Assembly (NCBI GenBank): GCA_033439255.1 | Contig: CM065881.1 | Coordinates: 3,494,912-3,558,911, forward strand | From: Hericium rajendrae | Taxonomy: Eukaryota > Basidiomycota > Agaricomycetes > Russulales > Hericiaceae | Reading direction: 5' to 3' | Length of the DNA stretch: 64,000 nt | In this document: one piece after another, positions 25,415 to 38,103 of the stretch | Numbering within the stretch: position 1 is the stretch's first letter | Layout of the letters: every line of letters starts with the position of its first letter | Made by a program: the position numbers and the translations under genes | The notes under the pieces: model-generated | What the model saw: only the letters and a program-made list of their open reading frames with translations | Told to the model about the DNA's origin: nothing | Database searches by the model: none

Positions 25415-27119
25415 CTACAACTTCCTGAACTTGCCCTGCATCCACACGCGGTACATCTTCAGCTGCCGCTTCCTGTTCACGATCAGCCGCCGGTCCACGC
25501 CGAGCTGCTCGATCCCGAATAGCGGGTGCGCGAGTTCCGGTGCGTCGCCCGCTGGTGGAGGCGGGCTTGGAGATGTCGGTGACGGGGAGGGCGCTGGGCT
25601 TGGAACGGATGGGGTGTGTAGCGCCGAGGGCGGGACGTCATCGGTCGAAGTTTGCTCTGGCTGGACAGCCTCGGATATGGCGGAGGAAGGGCCTGGGGCA
25701 GCGGAGGGTTCCTCGGCCGCGTCGGGCTCGGTTGTGGTCGTCGTGTGGTGTTCAACGAGCGAAGGCGGCGCGGCAGAGCCCGTGAATATGTGTGCGAGCT
25801 CATCTACGACAAAAAGTGAGTATTGAATGGAAAGGTGAAGCCTGAAAGTCCATACCTGCGTCGAAGAAGTATACGCGGGTCTTGTCGCCGCGGATGTAGA
25901 AGTTGTCTTCGAGTAGACGGCCCGTTTTGAAGCGCAGCTGGGTGAGGTCGTGGCGGCCGTAATCTCGGAACAGGAGGAGGCCTCCTGGTTTCAGGATCTG
26001 GACAGTGCGTATTGTGAGAGGGATTATGGGATACTGGATAAATTTCTGCATACTTTGTGGATGTTGGCTACGGCGCGATTCCATTCTCGTGGATGGAGCG
26101 CGCTGAGGACGAAGACTAGCACGACGATGTCCGCGCTGCCTGGTTCTAGGCCGGCGGGAAGGGATGGCGACGAGAGGTCCCACACGGCCGAGTGAATGGA
26201 ACCAGTCGGCGGAGACGTGTACAAAGGATTGTTCTACGCCAGATGTGAGCACAGCCAAAGAATATCATTGTAATAGCTTACTTGTACAAGCTTTACAGCA
26301 TGCGAAGAATAATCATATGCGTACATCGAGAGCTCAGGGTTGCGATTCTCGGCGAGAAGCGGGAATACCGAGTTGCCAGCGCCTGATGCAAGGGATGAGC
26401 AAGAAAGAAATGATCTTGGACATGGACCTACCGCATCCGACTTCAACAATCGTCTTCGGGCCTGCCTACTTTAGCTTCCTATTAACGTCTGTACCACAGA
26501 CAGATGGCACCCTACGTACCGAAGCTTGTACAGCAGCTACCAGCTCGGGGAACTCAACATGCAGCCTGCGTCAAAACAATCAGATCAGCTTCTGTAGATC
26601 TACAATGGATGGAAGACGTTGCGCGCTCGCACCATTTCCTATTTTTGAAGAAGTTACTCGCGTTCATCTTGTAGAAATTGTCCCTGCAAGACAACGATCA
26701 GATGGTGTGCTCCGCCATGCGTAATTGTTGACAGCGTACCAGTGCCGTGCAGGCTTTTCATTGTACTTATGCTTGTCATCGTCTGGGACGGGCGCGAGGC
26801 GCTGCCGCTCCAGGGCGCGTGTGATCGTCTCCTCCTGGTCGTCTGGGGGCGGGACATGGTCCCAGGCATTCTGACTCCATACATCGGCTTCGTCGGTGAG
26901 AAATCTGTACACGTTGTTCCAGGGTTGCGTGGACACGTTACAACCTGCCGTTAAGTGCCAAGAATGGATGACTGACCTTGAACCGAAGGGAGGCTTTTCT
27001 GCGCCGATTTCGTGCACTGAGGATGTCTGCTTTGCTGAGAAATCAAGAGAGGACGATGAAGCCTCTATCAAAGGCTCCGTTATTACAACCTGTGATTCGT
27101 CAGATGTCGTGGGCACCAT
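25415..27119 (-). CDS. METTL2/6/8-like (Trm140-type) tRNA m3C methyltransferase
   Basis: SAM-dependent enzyme expected to make 3-methylcytidine at position 32 of certain tRNAs. It starts [16 protein letters not shown]; an upstream non-ATG extension was ignored. After a 60 bp intron it reads [20 protein letters not shown], the N-terminal family signature. The core has [17 protein letters not shown], the SAM-binding motif I, then [28 protein letters not shown], and [20 protein letters not shown] with [10 protein letters not shown]. The C-terminus carries a Pro/Ser/Thr-rich insertion of about 80 residues. It closes with [20 protein letters not shown] and [13 protein letters not shown], the standard family ending. 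At least five introns. Tail-to-tail with the thioesterase, only about 195 bp away. Confidence 0.88.
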
Positions 27120-27353
27120 GGGGAATAATGAGCAGTGCAAAGCGGTGAGGAGGAAGGAAATGCAGGGACAGATACGGTGGCTGGGGGTTGGTGGTAGCGC
27201 CCGTCCGTTGCTTGTTCCCTGAGCTCAGCTGCGCTGCTCTCATCCCCTACCCTTCTCTTCCCTGCTCACCAGGGAGAGCCCTCGCCCTACCATTCGCCAT
27301 ATCGTGCTCGTGCACACATTCGTGCCAGATTGTGCGAGCAGAGCTAATTCGCC

Positions 27354-30300
27354 ATGTCGACCATTGCTTCCAATCAACCCCCTGGTGACGCAGATTTGCA
27401 AGAACTGTATAACCAAGTGCTTGCGGGCTTTGCTGAAGAGTCGTCTCCACAAAACCCCGTTCCGAAATTACCTTCAACTCGCGCGGACTTGGCACACCTG
27501 GATGAGAGCACAGGGGCGGGCATTAGGCCCGCAAGGAACATGCCATCGCCACCAGGTGCGTCATGATCTAACTCTCTGTCTCGCATGAGCTGACCTTCAT
27601 ACGCCAGCAACGGGCCCAGGGAGCCCTTGGGAGAGCTCTCGCCGACTCCCAAATCCCGCATACCCACAATCACCGACTCAGGGCAAAGCGCCCCGCCCTT
27701 TACCCCGCCTGCCTGGCGCTTCGCCATCCACATCTCCTACCTTTCCAGGCGGAATGCCTGAGCCACGCCCATACATTTCAGACTCACAGCAAACACTTGC
27801 CAACGACCCGTGCGTGACCTTCTACCGGTATGATCATCGAAACATTGACCGCATCTGTCTAGATCCCGCCGTCCCTATCCACCCTCTGACTCGCGCCCGA
27901 ACGGCAGCGCACCCGAACGAGCACCATATCGCGGCCTTCCATCCGACCCGCGTCCTGGAAGCCGCATGCCGACCTCCCTGCGGCCAGGAAGCCTATCCGG
28001 TACACCGTCGCCGCCGCCTCCCCCGGGCCACACCCGCCAGTCCAACTCGATGCAATACTCAATGCCAGTCCCCGACCCCGCGCCTGCGCCCGCGACCGCC
28101 GATCCCATAGATCCCGCCTACTCTCCGCAATGGGCCGCACGCTCGGGCGGCCGCAACGTCCCCGCCGCCGCGCCGCCGGGCCAGTTTAGTCGCCAAGCAT
28201 CCGCGCGGCCCGTCGGGGCCTCCGCGCCGCGCATCCCGGGATACACCGCGGCGCACGACACCCCGGACCCGTCGTCGCCCGCGCCGTCGACCGACGGGTT
28301 CTCGAACGTGGGGACCGCGTCGAGCACGTACGCCGGCAGCTCGTACTTCAGCCACGACCCGCACGGCACGGGCACGGGCGGGCGCCTCGCGCCGGGCATC
28401 ACGCTCGAAATGGTCGGGCGCGCGTCGTCGGAGGATATCCTGGCGGCGGGGACGCACGTGCTTGCGCGCCCGACGTCGGGGAGCACGGTGAACGGCGGCC
28501 TGGGGCGCTCGACGAGCGCGACGAGCGCGTCGTCCGCGTCGCAGGTGAGCGGGCTCGAGCGGAACACGACGGCCGGGACGATGAGCACGATGGCGACGAC
28601 GTACAGCGATACGGCCGGCGCGTCGTCGTCGGTGTCGCGCGGGGACTCGATCGGGTCCAAGTCGCGGCGGTCGGACGTCAGTGCGGGCGGCGCGTACCTT
28701 GCCGCTGGGCGCGAGCCGTCGATCGCCATTTCGGATACGTCGAATCTCAATACGCCTGGTGGGGTGTCGTCCGGCAGCCGGTCGAGGCTTGCGGAAGAGA
28801 TGGAGCGCACGATGCTGACGGCCAAGGGCCAGGAGGCGATGCAGGACGGCCAGTACCAGGATGAGTATGACGATGAGTACGACGACGAGTATGAATCGGA
28901 CGAGGGACTCGATTCGTTTGTGAATTTTGCACTGCTGAGCAACATTGCGATGTGGCTGCGGGACAAGGTACCCCGTGGCACACATGTGAAGGGGAGCATA
29001 CCATACCCGCGGGCTTTCACTGGGAAGGACATCGTGGTACGCGGCCATCTCTCTCTTATGTCCATCATGCGCTCACGTTTAGATAGTCCACATTACAATC
29101 ACAAATCCGCCGTGAACTCATCGTCAACCAAGGCTTCGCAACCAACGACCGCGCCATTGCACTCCAGGTCGCGCGCAGCCTGCAGTCGCAACTCTTCTTC
29201 TACGAGGTGGAGTGGGGCGGGCGCATTCTGCAAGACGGCGTCGAGGATGTCTACATGTTCCTCGATGACCAGGAGGGCGGCGCCGACGACGTGCCCGAGC
29301 GCGAGGAGCTGCCAACGGGCGTGATCACCGTGATGACGAGGTGCTACTCGCTAGGGTGTGTAGATGGAACGCCATGTTACTCATACGCATGTCCGAGGCG
29401 ACCTAGGGTACGTTGATATCCCCCATCCAGGGACGATGTTGATGCAGGTTGCCTTTGCAGAAGGATATTCCCATCATCGAGCCAGCCCCAGCGGAGCCGG
29501 CAGTGTCCTTGGTAAGTCTGGGTATTTCTATTAGTTCACGTGGTTGATCGGCATCTTCCCGTCATAGACCGAAGATTGGCCGCAAACGGTCGACCCAGAG
29601 GTCTTGAAATCACTACCCGAGAGCGAGATTAATCGTCAGACGTGAGTGAAATGAATCAACGATCTATGAAAAATCTAACACGTTTGATACAGAATCATCC
29701 ACCGACTTATCACCAAGGAAGTGCAATATCTTCACGACCTGGACTCGATTGAGACCGTGCGTACCGAGAACATGAATCTTCAATGTGCCGCTGAACATTA
29801 TCTGTTAGATTTTTATCAATCCACTCCGCGATGCAAATCCCCCCGTCATCCAACATGGGGAGTTGGAGACATTCATCGACGACGTTTTCAGCAACCTGTT
29901 TGAGATCCGTGAGTCAAATCGCCGGCTGCTGGAGGTGTTGAATGTGCGCCAGCGCGAACAATCGCTCGTCATCCAGCGCATCGGCGACATCCTCCTCGAA
30001 GCAGCTACCGAGTTCCGATTGGTCTACCCCACCTACATCGGGAACCTGCCGTCGGCGGAGAAACGCTTAAAGGAGGAGACCGAGAACAATTCCGAATTTC
30101 GTCTATTCCTTGAGGTAGGTCTTTGTTAGCATGTAGGCACGCCGAGGTGAGTTGACGACGATATGACTTGAAGCAATGTAGCCGGCATCCAGACGCGCGG
30201 AGGATGGAGTTGAAGGTCTTCCTAAACCGCCCGCCCGAGCACATGCACAAATACCAGATCACGCTTGAGGCAATCGCGAAGGAGACGGCGGAGGGCAACC

Positions 30301-33300
30301 CGGACATGGACTACCTCATGGAGGCCGTCCAGGCGTTCAAGAGCCTGCAGGCCGTGTGCACGCTGCAGACGTTCCAGCACGCGATGTGCAAGGGCTCGGC
30401 GGGCAAGGTTGACTGGCACAACCTCGTCGCGGACGACGTCCGCAAGGACATCGCGAAGAAGGAGCAGAAGCGCCAGATGTGAGTCCCGTCTGGCCGTCCT
30501 TGTGGCTCGGCGCTGACGACGATTGATGTACAGGATCATCTTTGAGCTGATCAAGGGCGAGATGCAGTACGTCAAGGACCTCGAGAACATCGACGTGGTA
30601 TGTTTCGGTTTTCTCTGCTTCTTGTGCATGGAGATGTTCACATCCCCGCGCTGTGCTAGATCTACGTGCAGCCCCTGCGCGAAGCCGATCCGCCCATCAT
30701 CCCGCGGGATAGGCTGTCCCACTTCATCGTCGACGTGTTTCACAACTTTGGCGAGCTGCATGCGCACCACCGGAAGCTGCTCGATCGGCTGCATGCCATT
30801 CAGCGCGAGGAGCATCCCGTCATCAATAGCGTGACGGCGGCGATCTTCGACGCGGCGCTGAACTGGCGAGAGGCGTACATGGAGTACGTGACGAACTATC
30901 CGATTGCGGAATACCGCATTGTCGACGAGATGGCGAGCAACCCGATGTTCAAGGCCTTCGTCGAGGTAATTTCATCTCTTTCTCTGACCAGAGGTGAATC
31001 ACTGACTCGTTCGATCGCATCAGCAATGCACGAGGCATCCCGATGCGAACCGGCTGGACATGAAGAGCTTCGTCAACCGTCCCATTCCCCGACTGGCGCG
31101 ATACGAGCTGTTGCTGAAGGGGATCATGGAGAGCAGCCCCGAGGGCCACGAGGACAGGGACAGCATCCCGCACGTGATCGAAGTGATCAAGTCGCTGCTG
31201 AAGGAGACGCAGCCTGGCGTTGTGTCCGCGGAGCAGAAGGTCGAGCTGTGGAGGTACAACGCGAACTTGGTGTTCAAGCCGGGCGAGGCTGTCGTGAGTG
31301 CTGTTTTGCATGTGGTTGGGATGCGGGCTAATGGGGGGCGTAGGATATGGATCTGTTGTCGGAGAATCGGTCGCTTATCCATGCTGGGAAGCTGCTCAGG
31401 CAGCCTGATACTGGATTTGAATGGAGTGGATGGAGCGAGCTCTTTGTTCTCCTGTTTGATAATTACCGTGAGTCTGCATTTTGTAAAAATCCTAGAGCAA
31501 AACAAACTAATTCGCTCGACAGTGGTCATGACCAAGCCGAAGGAGAAGGATGGTGTCACCAAGTTCCAGGTCAACCGCCGGGTACGTCGTATTTTCCTCG
31601 GCTCCTTATACCTTCTTATCGGTCGTCTACAGCCTATTCCTCTTGACCTTCTTACGCTTGCCAACTTCACCGACGCCCCGACACAACGTGGCACTGGCAT
31701 CCTCCGTGGTCTCCGTGGCGGCGAACGCGGCCACGCAGACTCCCCATCCGTACCCGTACCCGTCGCATCTCCCGAGACACCATCAGACTCACGCGTGGTG
31801 TATCCGTGCACGATTCACCACAATGGGCGACTAGGCGGCCTATATACAGTGTACGCCGAGTCGGCGCAAGCGCGAGCAGAGTGGAAGGAGAAGCTCGAGG
31901 AGGCTATCGGGCTGCGCAAGGTTGTCCAGGAGTCGAACAAGGTCTTCGAGGTCGAGACGCTCAGCGCCGACACGTTCCTCGTGCCGTCGTTGGCTGCGCC
32001 AACGCATACGTCGTGGAACAGCGAGAACTCGTTCACTGGCAAGGTGACGTGCTCTGTGCCATTCAGTACGTGTCGAATCCATTTCACTGTCGACAGAGGT
32101 GTTAATCGTTGGATTGATAGCCACTGCGGATGGTCGTGCGCTTGTTGCTGTGGGGTGCGCTGAGGGTGTCTGGATTGGCTTCCGTCACGACTCCAGATGT
32201 GAGATCTTCGTTTTTCATTTTCGGCAAAAATCACTGAGAGCTTTGCGGCGGTTCAGCAATGCGTCGTGTGCTTCATTTAAAGATGGTGACGCAATGCGCC
32301 ATGCTAGAGGATTTCGGCATCTTCCTTGTTTTAGCTGACAAGGTTGGTCTAGTCCTTCCTTATAAATTGTTATACCCTCTGAAATGAGGCTTTCTAGTCA
32401 TTATTCGCATACCACATAGAAGCTTTGGTACCGTCATCACCACACAGCGCAAATACCTCGCAGACCCCACAGAAGCTGAACGGTACAAAGGACGTCCACT
32501 TCTTTAGCGTCGGCAGTTTGGGCGGTCGGACATTGGTGATCTACATGAAGAAGAAAGGCGTACGTACCATATGCAATCAGCGTTGTCCTATGGCTGATTG
32601 TTGTCGCCCTGCAGTTGGACAGTGTCTTCCGCGTTCTAGAGCCGGTTGTTGGCAAGATTCAAGAGAAAGCCAAGGCACCGGTATCATTAGGTACTCGCCT
32701 TGGTTTCCGCCAACAACGCTCTGAATGGTTCCGCGTGTACCGAGTATGAGTCCTTTTTTATTGAACCTTGCGATTTCTGAACTAATGTCTAGCAGGATTT
32801 CTTCCTTCCTTCAGAATCCTACGACCTGATCTTCCTGAAAGCCAGAATAGCGATTCTCTGCACGAAGGGCTTCGAGATCATGGATCTGTCAGAGTATGTC
32901 CTTGTGTTCTCTGGCATGTTAGGAATACTTTCTGACAAAGGACATAGCTTCAAGAGTGTGACGATCCCGCAGCGAGATGATCCCCGCCACGAAAAGTTGG
33001 CCAAACGATGCGAATCATGTCGACCCATGGGCATGTTCCGGTCTAGCGAGAATGAATTCCTTCTATGCTACGATGGTGCGTTGTACTCCGGCATCTTGAA
33101 CAAGTCTAATATTGACCGTATTGTTGCATAGAATTTGGCTTGTATGTCAACCGCCATGGAGACCCCAGCCGCACAATGGGCACCATCGAATGGGAAGGCA
33201 CCGCCGAGCGCGTCGCCTGCCACCCGCCCTACATCCTTCTCTTCGACACGCGCTTCATCGAAGTGCGCCACGTCGAGACCGGCCGTTTGTGCCAGATCAT

Positions 33301-33586
33301 CCCTGGCAACGACATCCGCTGCATCTGGGACGGCCGCGGGACGTCGCAGCCGCCAGCGCTCGTGCCCGGGCCCGGCGGCGCGTGGCAGGAGGGCGTCTCG
33401 CAGGAGGCGCGCGTGCACGGCGTCATGCGCGCGCAGGACGCGCCGGGGACGGGTGCGACGCGCGCCGTGGCGCAGCACGTCTTCGAGCTGATCCCCACGA
33501 TCCCGCTGTACGTTCCCGATAAGCTCACGTCGCCGTCGCACCAGACGTCGTTCCAGCACGGCATGTTTGGCGGGGGGTCGCCATGA
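27354..33586 (+). CDS. Rho guanine-nucleotide exchange factor: DEP, two DH domains, PH, CNH
   Basis: Activator of a Rho-type GTPase in cell-wall integrity and polarity, resembling Rom1/Rom2. It starts MSTIASNQPPGDADLQELY, followed by a ~450-residue Ser/Pro-rich, GC-rich disordered region ending in an acidic DEYDDEYDDEYESDE run. A DEP domain follows (NIAMWLRDKVPRGTHVKG to VYMFLDD), then CYSLGCVDGTPCYSYACPRR. DH-1 has IIHRLITKEVQYLHDLDSIE and FINPLRDANPPVI, but its CR3 region reads FLNRPPEHMHKYQITLEAI. DH-2 has IFELIKGEMQYVKDLENID, a YVQPLREADPPIIPRDRL segment and canonical SFVNRPIPRLARYELLLKGI. A PH domain (AGKLLRQPDTGFEWSGWSEL to EWKEKLEEAI) and a CNH domain (VGCAEGVWIGFR to IRCIWDGRGT) complete it. 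About 17 introns; total near 1,700 residues. The 3' end is GMFGGGSP. Confidence 0.87.
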
Positions 33587-34015
33587 TAGCCGCAGGTCGT
33601 GGCTCGCAAGTCGTGGGAGGGCGTGGGGTATACTAGGGTCGGAGTAGGCCGACTCCTGGTGATGAATCTGGGTAGTCATCTGTACAAAATTCCTGTCCAT
33701 GATGCGTCATGAATGCACTCCAATCTATTCCCCTATCGTACGTCCAGCGTACATATGTTGTTTTTACGCTTTCACCTGTCACTCTTGTAGCTTGCTTCGT
33801 TTTCGTTTTCATATTCGCATTATTTTTTCTGTGCTATATGACACAAGTTGACCTTGCCATTTTTCATCTAAGCCTGGACTTGCTTGAGGGATACAGACGC
33901 TGTTCACTCATAACTCACGATGATCCATCCCAACCATCCTCAAATTTCCAGCCAATATTCGACTAAAAATGTATGTACTAAAAGGTTTTCTGATATATCG
34001 ACACTGAACACGTCC
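33587..34015. other. Convergent 3' intergenic region
   Basis: Holds the 3' ends of two converging genes. AT-rich with T-runs; no gene and no notable repeat seen. Confidence 0.5.
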
Positions 34016-37000
34016 TCAAGGCAGAACCGGTCCACCTTCAACCTGTGCCCCAACGTCCACCCCATCAGGCTCGAACACCCACGCATATGGCGCGGTACTC
34101 ACCGGCGTCATCCCAGGTGCATTAGCTGACACGGGCGTAGGCGATGAGGCTGCGGCCAGCGCCGCTGACGAGGAACCGACAGAGGCAGAAGGCTTGACGA
34201 CCTGCACATCGAGCGTACCCAGGCCTCCGTCTGTGGTGCTCGTCACAGAAGCGGTAGCGCTGGAGCTGTAGAACGATGTGACTGTGGCATCGTCTGCGTC
34301 TACCGTGCCCAGGCTCCCGTTCCCGGAACTCGCAGTGCCTGTCGTAGATGCGCTCATGGATGTGACCGAGGCGGTTGGCTGGACGTCGGCAGCTACGACA
34401 GACGCCGTTGAAGTCGTCCCAGGAGCTGACGAGGCACGAGGCGTCTGAAGTCCCTCGTTGTCATACGAGTAGGTGTAGGTGTACGAATAGTTGTAGTCGT
34501 ACGACTGGAACTCGGCACCGCCGGAGCCAGCACTAGCGCCATATGCAGCATAAGGAGACCCTGCATCATAAGGAGAGGCTGACGCAGAAAGGGTTCCTGA
34601 AGCATAAGAGGATCCTGGAGCATAAGAAGATCCGGGTGCTGCATAGGCCGTCGGGAAGGCTGATCCTGTGGAAGATGCTGCGGCGTTCGTGAATGGTGCT
34701 CCACTCTGTGTTGCGCGAGTAGATGCTGCCTGAGCAGGTGCCATGAAAGGTACCGCGAGATTCGTGAACGTAGTTGCCGTTGCTGTCGACTGCGAGGCGG
34801 GCGGCGGGGGCGCCATGAAGGGTACCGCCAGGCCTGTGAACGAAGTCGCCGTCGACGAGGAGGGCGCAGGTGCCATGAAAGGCACAGCAAGATTCGTGAA
34901 CGAAGTTGCCGATGTCGGAGAAGGCGCGGGCACCATGAAGGGCACAGCGAGGCCCGTGAACTGGGTCGCTGTCGTCGTTGCAGAGGATGCCGTGCTTGGC
35001 GGCGCAGCAAAATTCGTGAAAGGAGACCCCGACGTCACCGGGTGCGTCGACGTTGCAGATGACACAGCAAGGTTCGTGAACGGAGCTTGGGTCGACGACG
35101 AGGAAGACACAGTAGCCGAGACAGCAAGATTCGTGAACGGAGCGGCCGAGGTTGATTCAGACGACATGATAGACGATATCGCAGCATCCGTGTACGGAGT
35201 CGATGATGTCGAAGTCGAGATCGAGAATGTAGATGAAGTGCTCGACACTGCATCCGCAGTCATCGTCGGGCTGTTGCTCGTATAGGTATAAGCCGCGGCC
35301 GGGGTCGCCAGAGCCGAAGACGAGGTCGAAGCCAGAGTCGAACTGGAACTCGACTTGGGCAGAGCGAAGGGCGCAACTGCTATCTCAGGTGCCGCGGGCG
35401 TGAAGACGAGCGTCACGTTCTGCGGCGTCGAAAACTGGCTGCCTCCACCATTGGAGCCAGGTGGCGTTGGGCCACTATCTGGACTGCCTGCGTCAAAAGC
35501 AGACGCAGGGTCCTGCACGTCCGTCGCGCTCACCACGGCCGCACTCTTCGGGGTCGGGCCGTCCATCTGCCCTACCCCGTCCGCTAAACTGCCCTGCATC
35601 ATCGGCGGCGCTGCGGTACCATTTCCCATGGGATCCTGCCCTCCGTCCGGGGTACCGACGTCATTGTCTCCGTTGCCAACGTTGTCATGGTCTGTTCCAT
35701 CCTCCATGCCGTAGAACCACATGGGTCTCACGACACCCGTGCGTCGATTGTAGGCAAACAGCTGGCTCTGGTGCTTGTCGACGCCCGATGATCCAAGTAC
35801 GGTCGAGTTTCCTGGCACGGTCGAGTTCCCGGGTACAGTCGAGTTTCCGTACGCTCCATAATTAGTGCCAGGCGATGTGGTATTGGAGGGGCCATTGACC
35901 GTGGTCGAATTGCCAGAGGCAGGCTGATTCGGCGTCATACCGCTGCCTTCGCATGCCTTCGCCGTCAGTGGGGCCGGAGCTGGCGGATTGGGGTCGAAAG
36001 TTGCGCAGAACGCGACCATAGTCGCGGACTCTGCTTCGAAGACGGATAGCTGAAGAGTGACTAGAAGCTCGTCGGGATTGAGCGCGGGCGCGGTGCTGTT
36101 CGAAGGAGCCGTGGAGGTGGTATTTAAGGGCGAGCTTGAGTTGGAGCTCGACCTGTTCGAAGCAAAAGAGAAGAGAGCTGTGGCGTTCACAGGAGCGGGG
36201 ACGAGGTAGATCTGAGTCTGATTGCCCTGCGATGCGTTCAGGACAAACGGAGCTCCATTCATCGAAGACGGCGATGTCGAATTGGTATTGTTCGAAGCTG
36301 TCACAGGCGCAAGTACGAGCGATGCAATGCGCTCGCCGGAAGCAGAATTCACAACCGGACTCTGTCGAAAAAGATGGTACGGTGAGTTGTCGATACATGA
36401 AACTGATGCCAGAAAGGGAAAGCACGCACCATTATGTCGATCCTACCGGGCACTCCACTCTTCTGTCCATCGTCCTGCCCTTCATCTCGCCTGCCCACGC
36501 CCAAGCCAACGTCAGCCCAGATCCCGCGTGGTTCGACCCAGCTTTCACGATGAGCAGGATGAACGACATACTCGCGCCCGCGTTCGTCCTCGATCAGAAT
36601 CGCACGGCCCGCCTTTGCTGAGCGCATGCCATGAGGATTCGACCGAGGTACACGAATATGGTCATGGTTGCCAATAACGATGGCCTTACCATGCCGGCGT
36701 GGGTCGCGAGACTGGTGCAGATGCTGCTGCGCCTTCACCTGTCGTTTATCGTCGTGGTGATGCCCATGGGGCTCACGCGAGTAGTGATGGCCCGGAACAT
36801 GGCCGGCCAGCGGCCGCAGAAGCTCACGGAGGGGTGCAAAGTGGAAGCGAGCATCATGCTCGTGGGCGTCCGAAACAAGAACGGACGAGCGCTTGTCGTC
36901 GAGTGACGAGTCCCATCGACGATCCTTGAAGAAACAAAGGAATGTGAGCGTAGGTCAACTCGAGCCAAGGTCGAAGCATTACCTTGGCTTGACTATTCTT

Positions 37001-37441
37001 CCCCTTCGTTTCCTTATCACCGTCACCTGTACCATCGCCTGCATCCTCACTGTCGCCTTGCGTGGGTTTTCCCTTGCTCTTGCCTTTCCCCTTCCCCGGG
37101 CTCGACCCATCCCCGTCCCCATCCCCGTCCTCATCGCCCGCCGACCCGGTCTTGTCCTTCCCTTTCGTAATCTTCTTCGTGCCGCTACCATCTCTGCCCG
37201 ATCCGCCTGCAGCCTCTTTGGATAGCGAGACCACGGGCTTGTTCGGCGAAGCAGAGGGAGAGACATTGCGCGTGGAAGTCGATGGCGTCATGCTCTGCGC
37301 GAAGGAAGATGAGCTGCTGATGGACGCAGACTCAGCAGCGCGCAGGTTGATGGCGGCGGCGTTGACAGGGAGCGGGGTGAGGGAGACCGTAGCGAGGGTG
37401 CACAGAGCAGCGAGGAGCGTGAAGCGGGTGTTGGGCGCCAT
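34016..37441 (-). CDS. Large secreted Ser/Thr-rich protein with internal repeats
   Basis: Starts MAPNTRFTLLAALCTLATVS, a classical signal peptide ending near VNAAA. Then come a Ser-rich linker, a Lys/Gly/Asp-rich low-complexity stretch, and after an intron an exon with DRRWDSSLDDKRSSVLVSD and a His-rich segment (HHYSREPHGHHHDDK). A last intron near 36,420-36,360 leads into a 770-residue final exon. That exon has Asn-Ser/Thr sites (GNSTVPGNSTV), a Gly/Asp-rich block, and about ten imperfect copies of an FTNLAVPFMAPAP-type unit. A Tyr-rich YDYNYSYTYTYSYDN patch and Ser/Thr/Ala-rich tail end the protein at GPVLP. There is no GPI signal. Probably a heavily O-glycosylated cell-surface or wall protein; no catalytic domain is recognised. 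Confidence 0.72.
34690..35180 (-). repeat. Protein-coding tandem repeat (FTNLAV... units)
   Basis: Within the secreted protein gene, units of about 60-70 bp encode FTNLAVPFMAPAP, FTGLAVPFMAPPP, FTNLAVSA and similar phrases separated by variable Ser/Thr/Ala linkers. The nucleotide phrase gaaaggtaccgc / gaagggcacagc recurs through the array. Confidence 0.8.
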
Positions 37442-38103
37442 CTCAGCTCGAACTCAACGGTGGATATGTTGTTTATAGATTATAGGGATAGTAATGTGGA
37501 GAATCGAGAGCAATACGAAAACAATGCGAAAGCCAAAAGACGGGCGGGCGCGAACCAGTCGCAGGTAGTGATGGGAGAGGGAAAAAGAGACTGGGAGGTT
37601 GCGTCCAACGGGCGACGGGTATATATAGGGCGGTGGAATTCGTGTCAGCCTAGGACGGTCTTGGACGAATGTCTGTCTGAGGCTGACCGTCACGATCTCA
37701 ACATCGGAAACGAACTCCCCCCGATCTGGACTAGTGTTAGTGTGTGCGTAATGTCCTCCCTGGTAGTTCTTGAAGGAATACATTGCGATATCTGCCTGGA
37801 ATGAGTTCGAAGAACAATAAAGCAAGAGATAAATTCGATACTCGGCGCATATGAGGCTCCTGGAACCTGTTATCGTTTTAATTCTGCCGTTGATTTTTGT
37901 CGGTGTATGTTGGACCACGCCGTGGGCTTACCGTTAACAGTGTAACCCTCAGGTTGCTTCGGACAGCCAGAAACGTTAAAAAGTACGGAATACATACCGA
38001 AAACGCAGCATACCCAGAAGCTTTGATATGAATCGACGATAGCGCGGGAGGTAATATATAGGATCGAGATGCAAGAACTGACAACAAGAAAAGTCTATGT
38101 GCT
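37442..38103. other. Intergenic with minus-strand promoter
   Basis: Contains the upstream region of the secreted-protein gene and the 3' flank of the uS12m gene. Short frames on both strands have no family support. No repeat was seen. Confidence 0.5.
37620..37627 (-). promoter_or_regulatory. TATA box of the secreted-protein gene
   Basis: A TATATATA palindrome lies about 180 bp upstream of the ATG at 37,441, preceded by GC-rich sequence. The distance implies a 5' leader of roughly 150 bases. Assignment is by position only. Confidence 0.45.

Noticed and set aside
28059-29068. Two long minus frames of over 300 codons
   Set aside because: Antisense to the GC-rich disordered region of the Rho exchange factor; His/Arg/Ala composition is a shadow of GC-rich codons.
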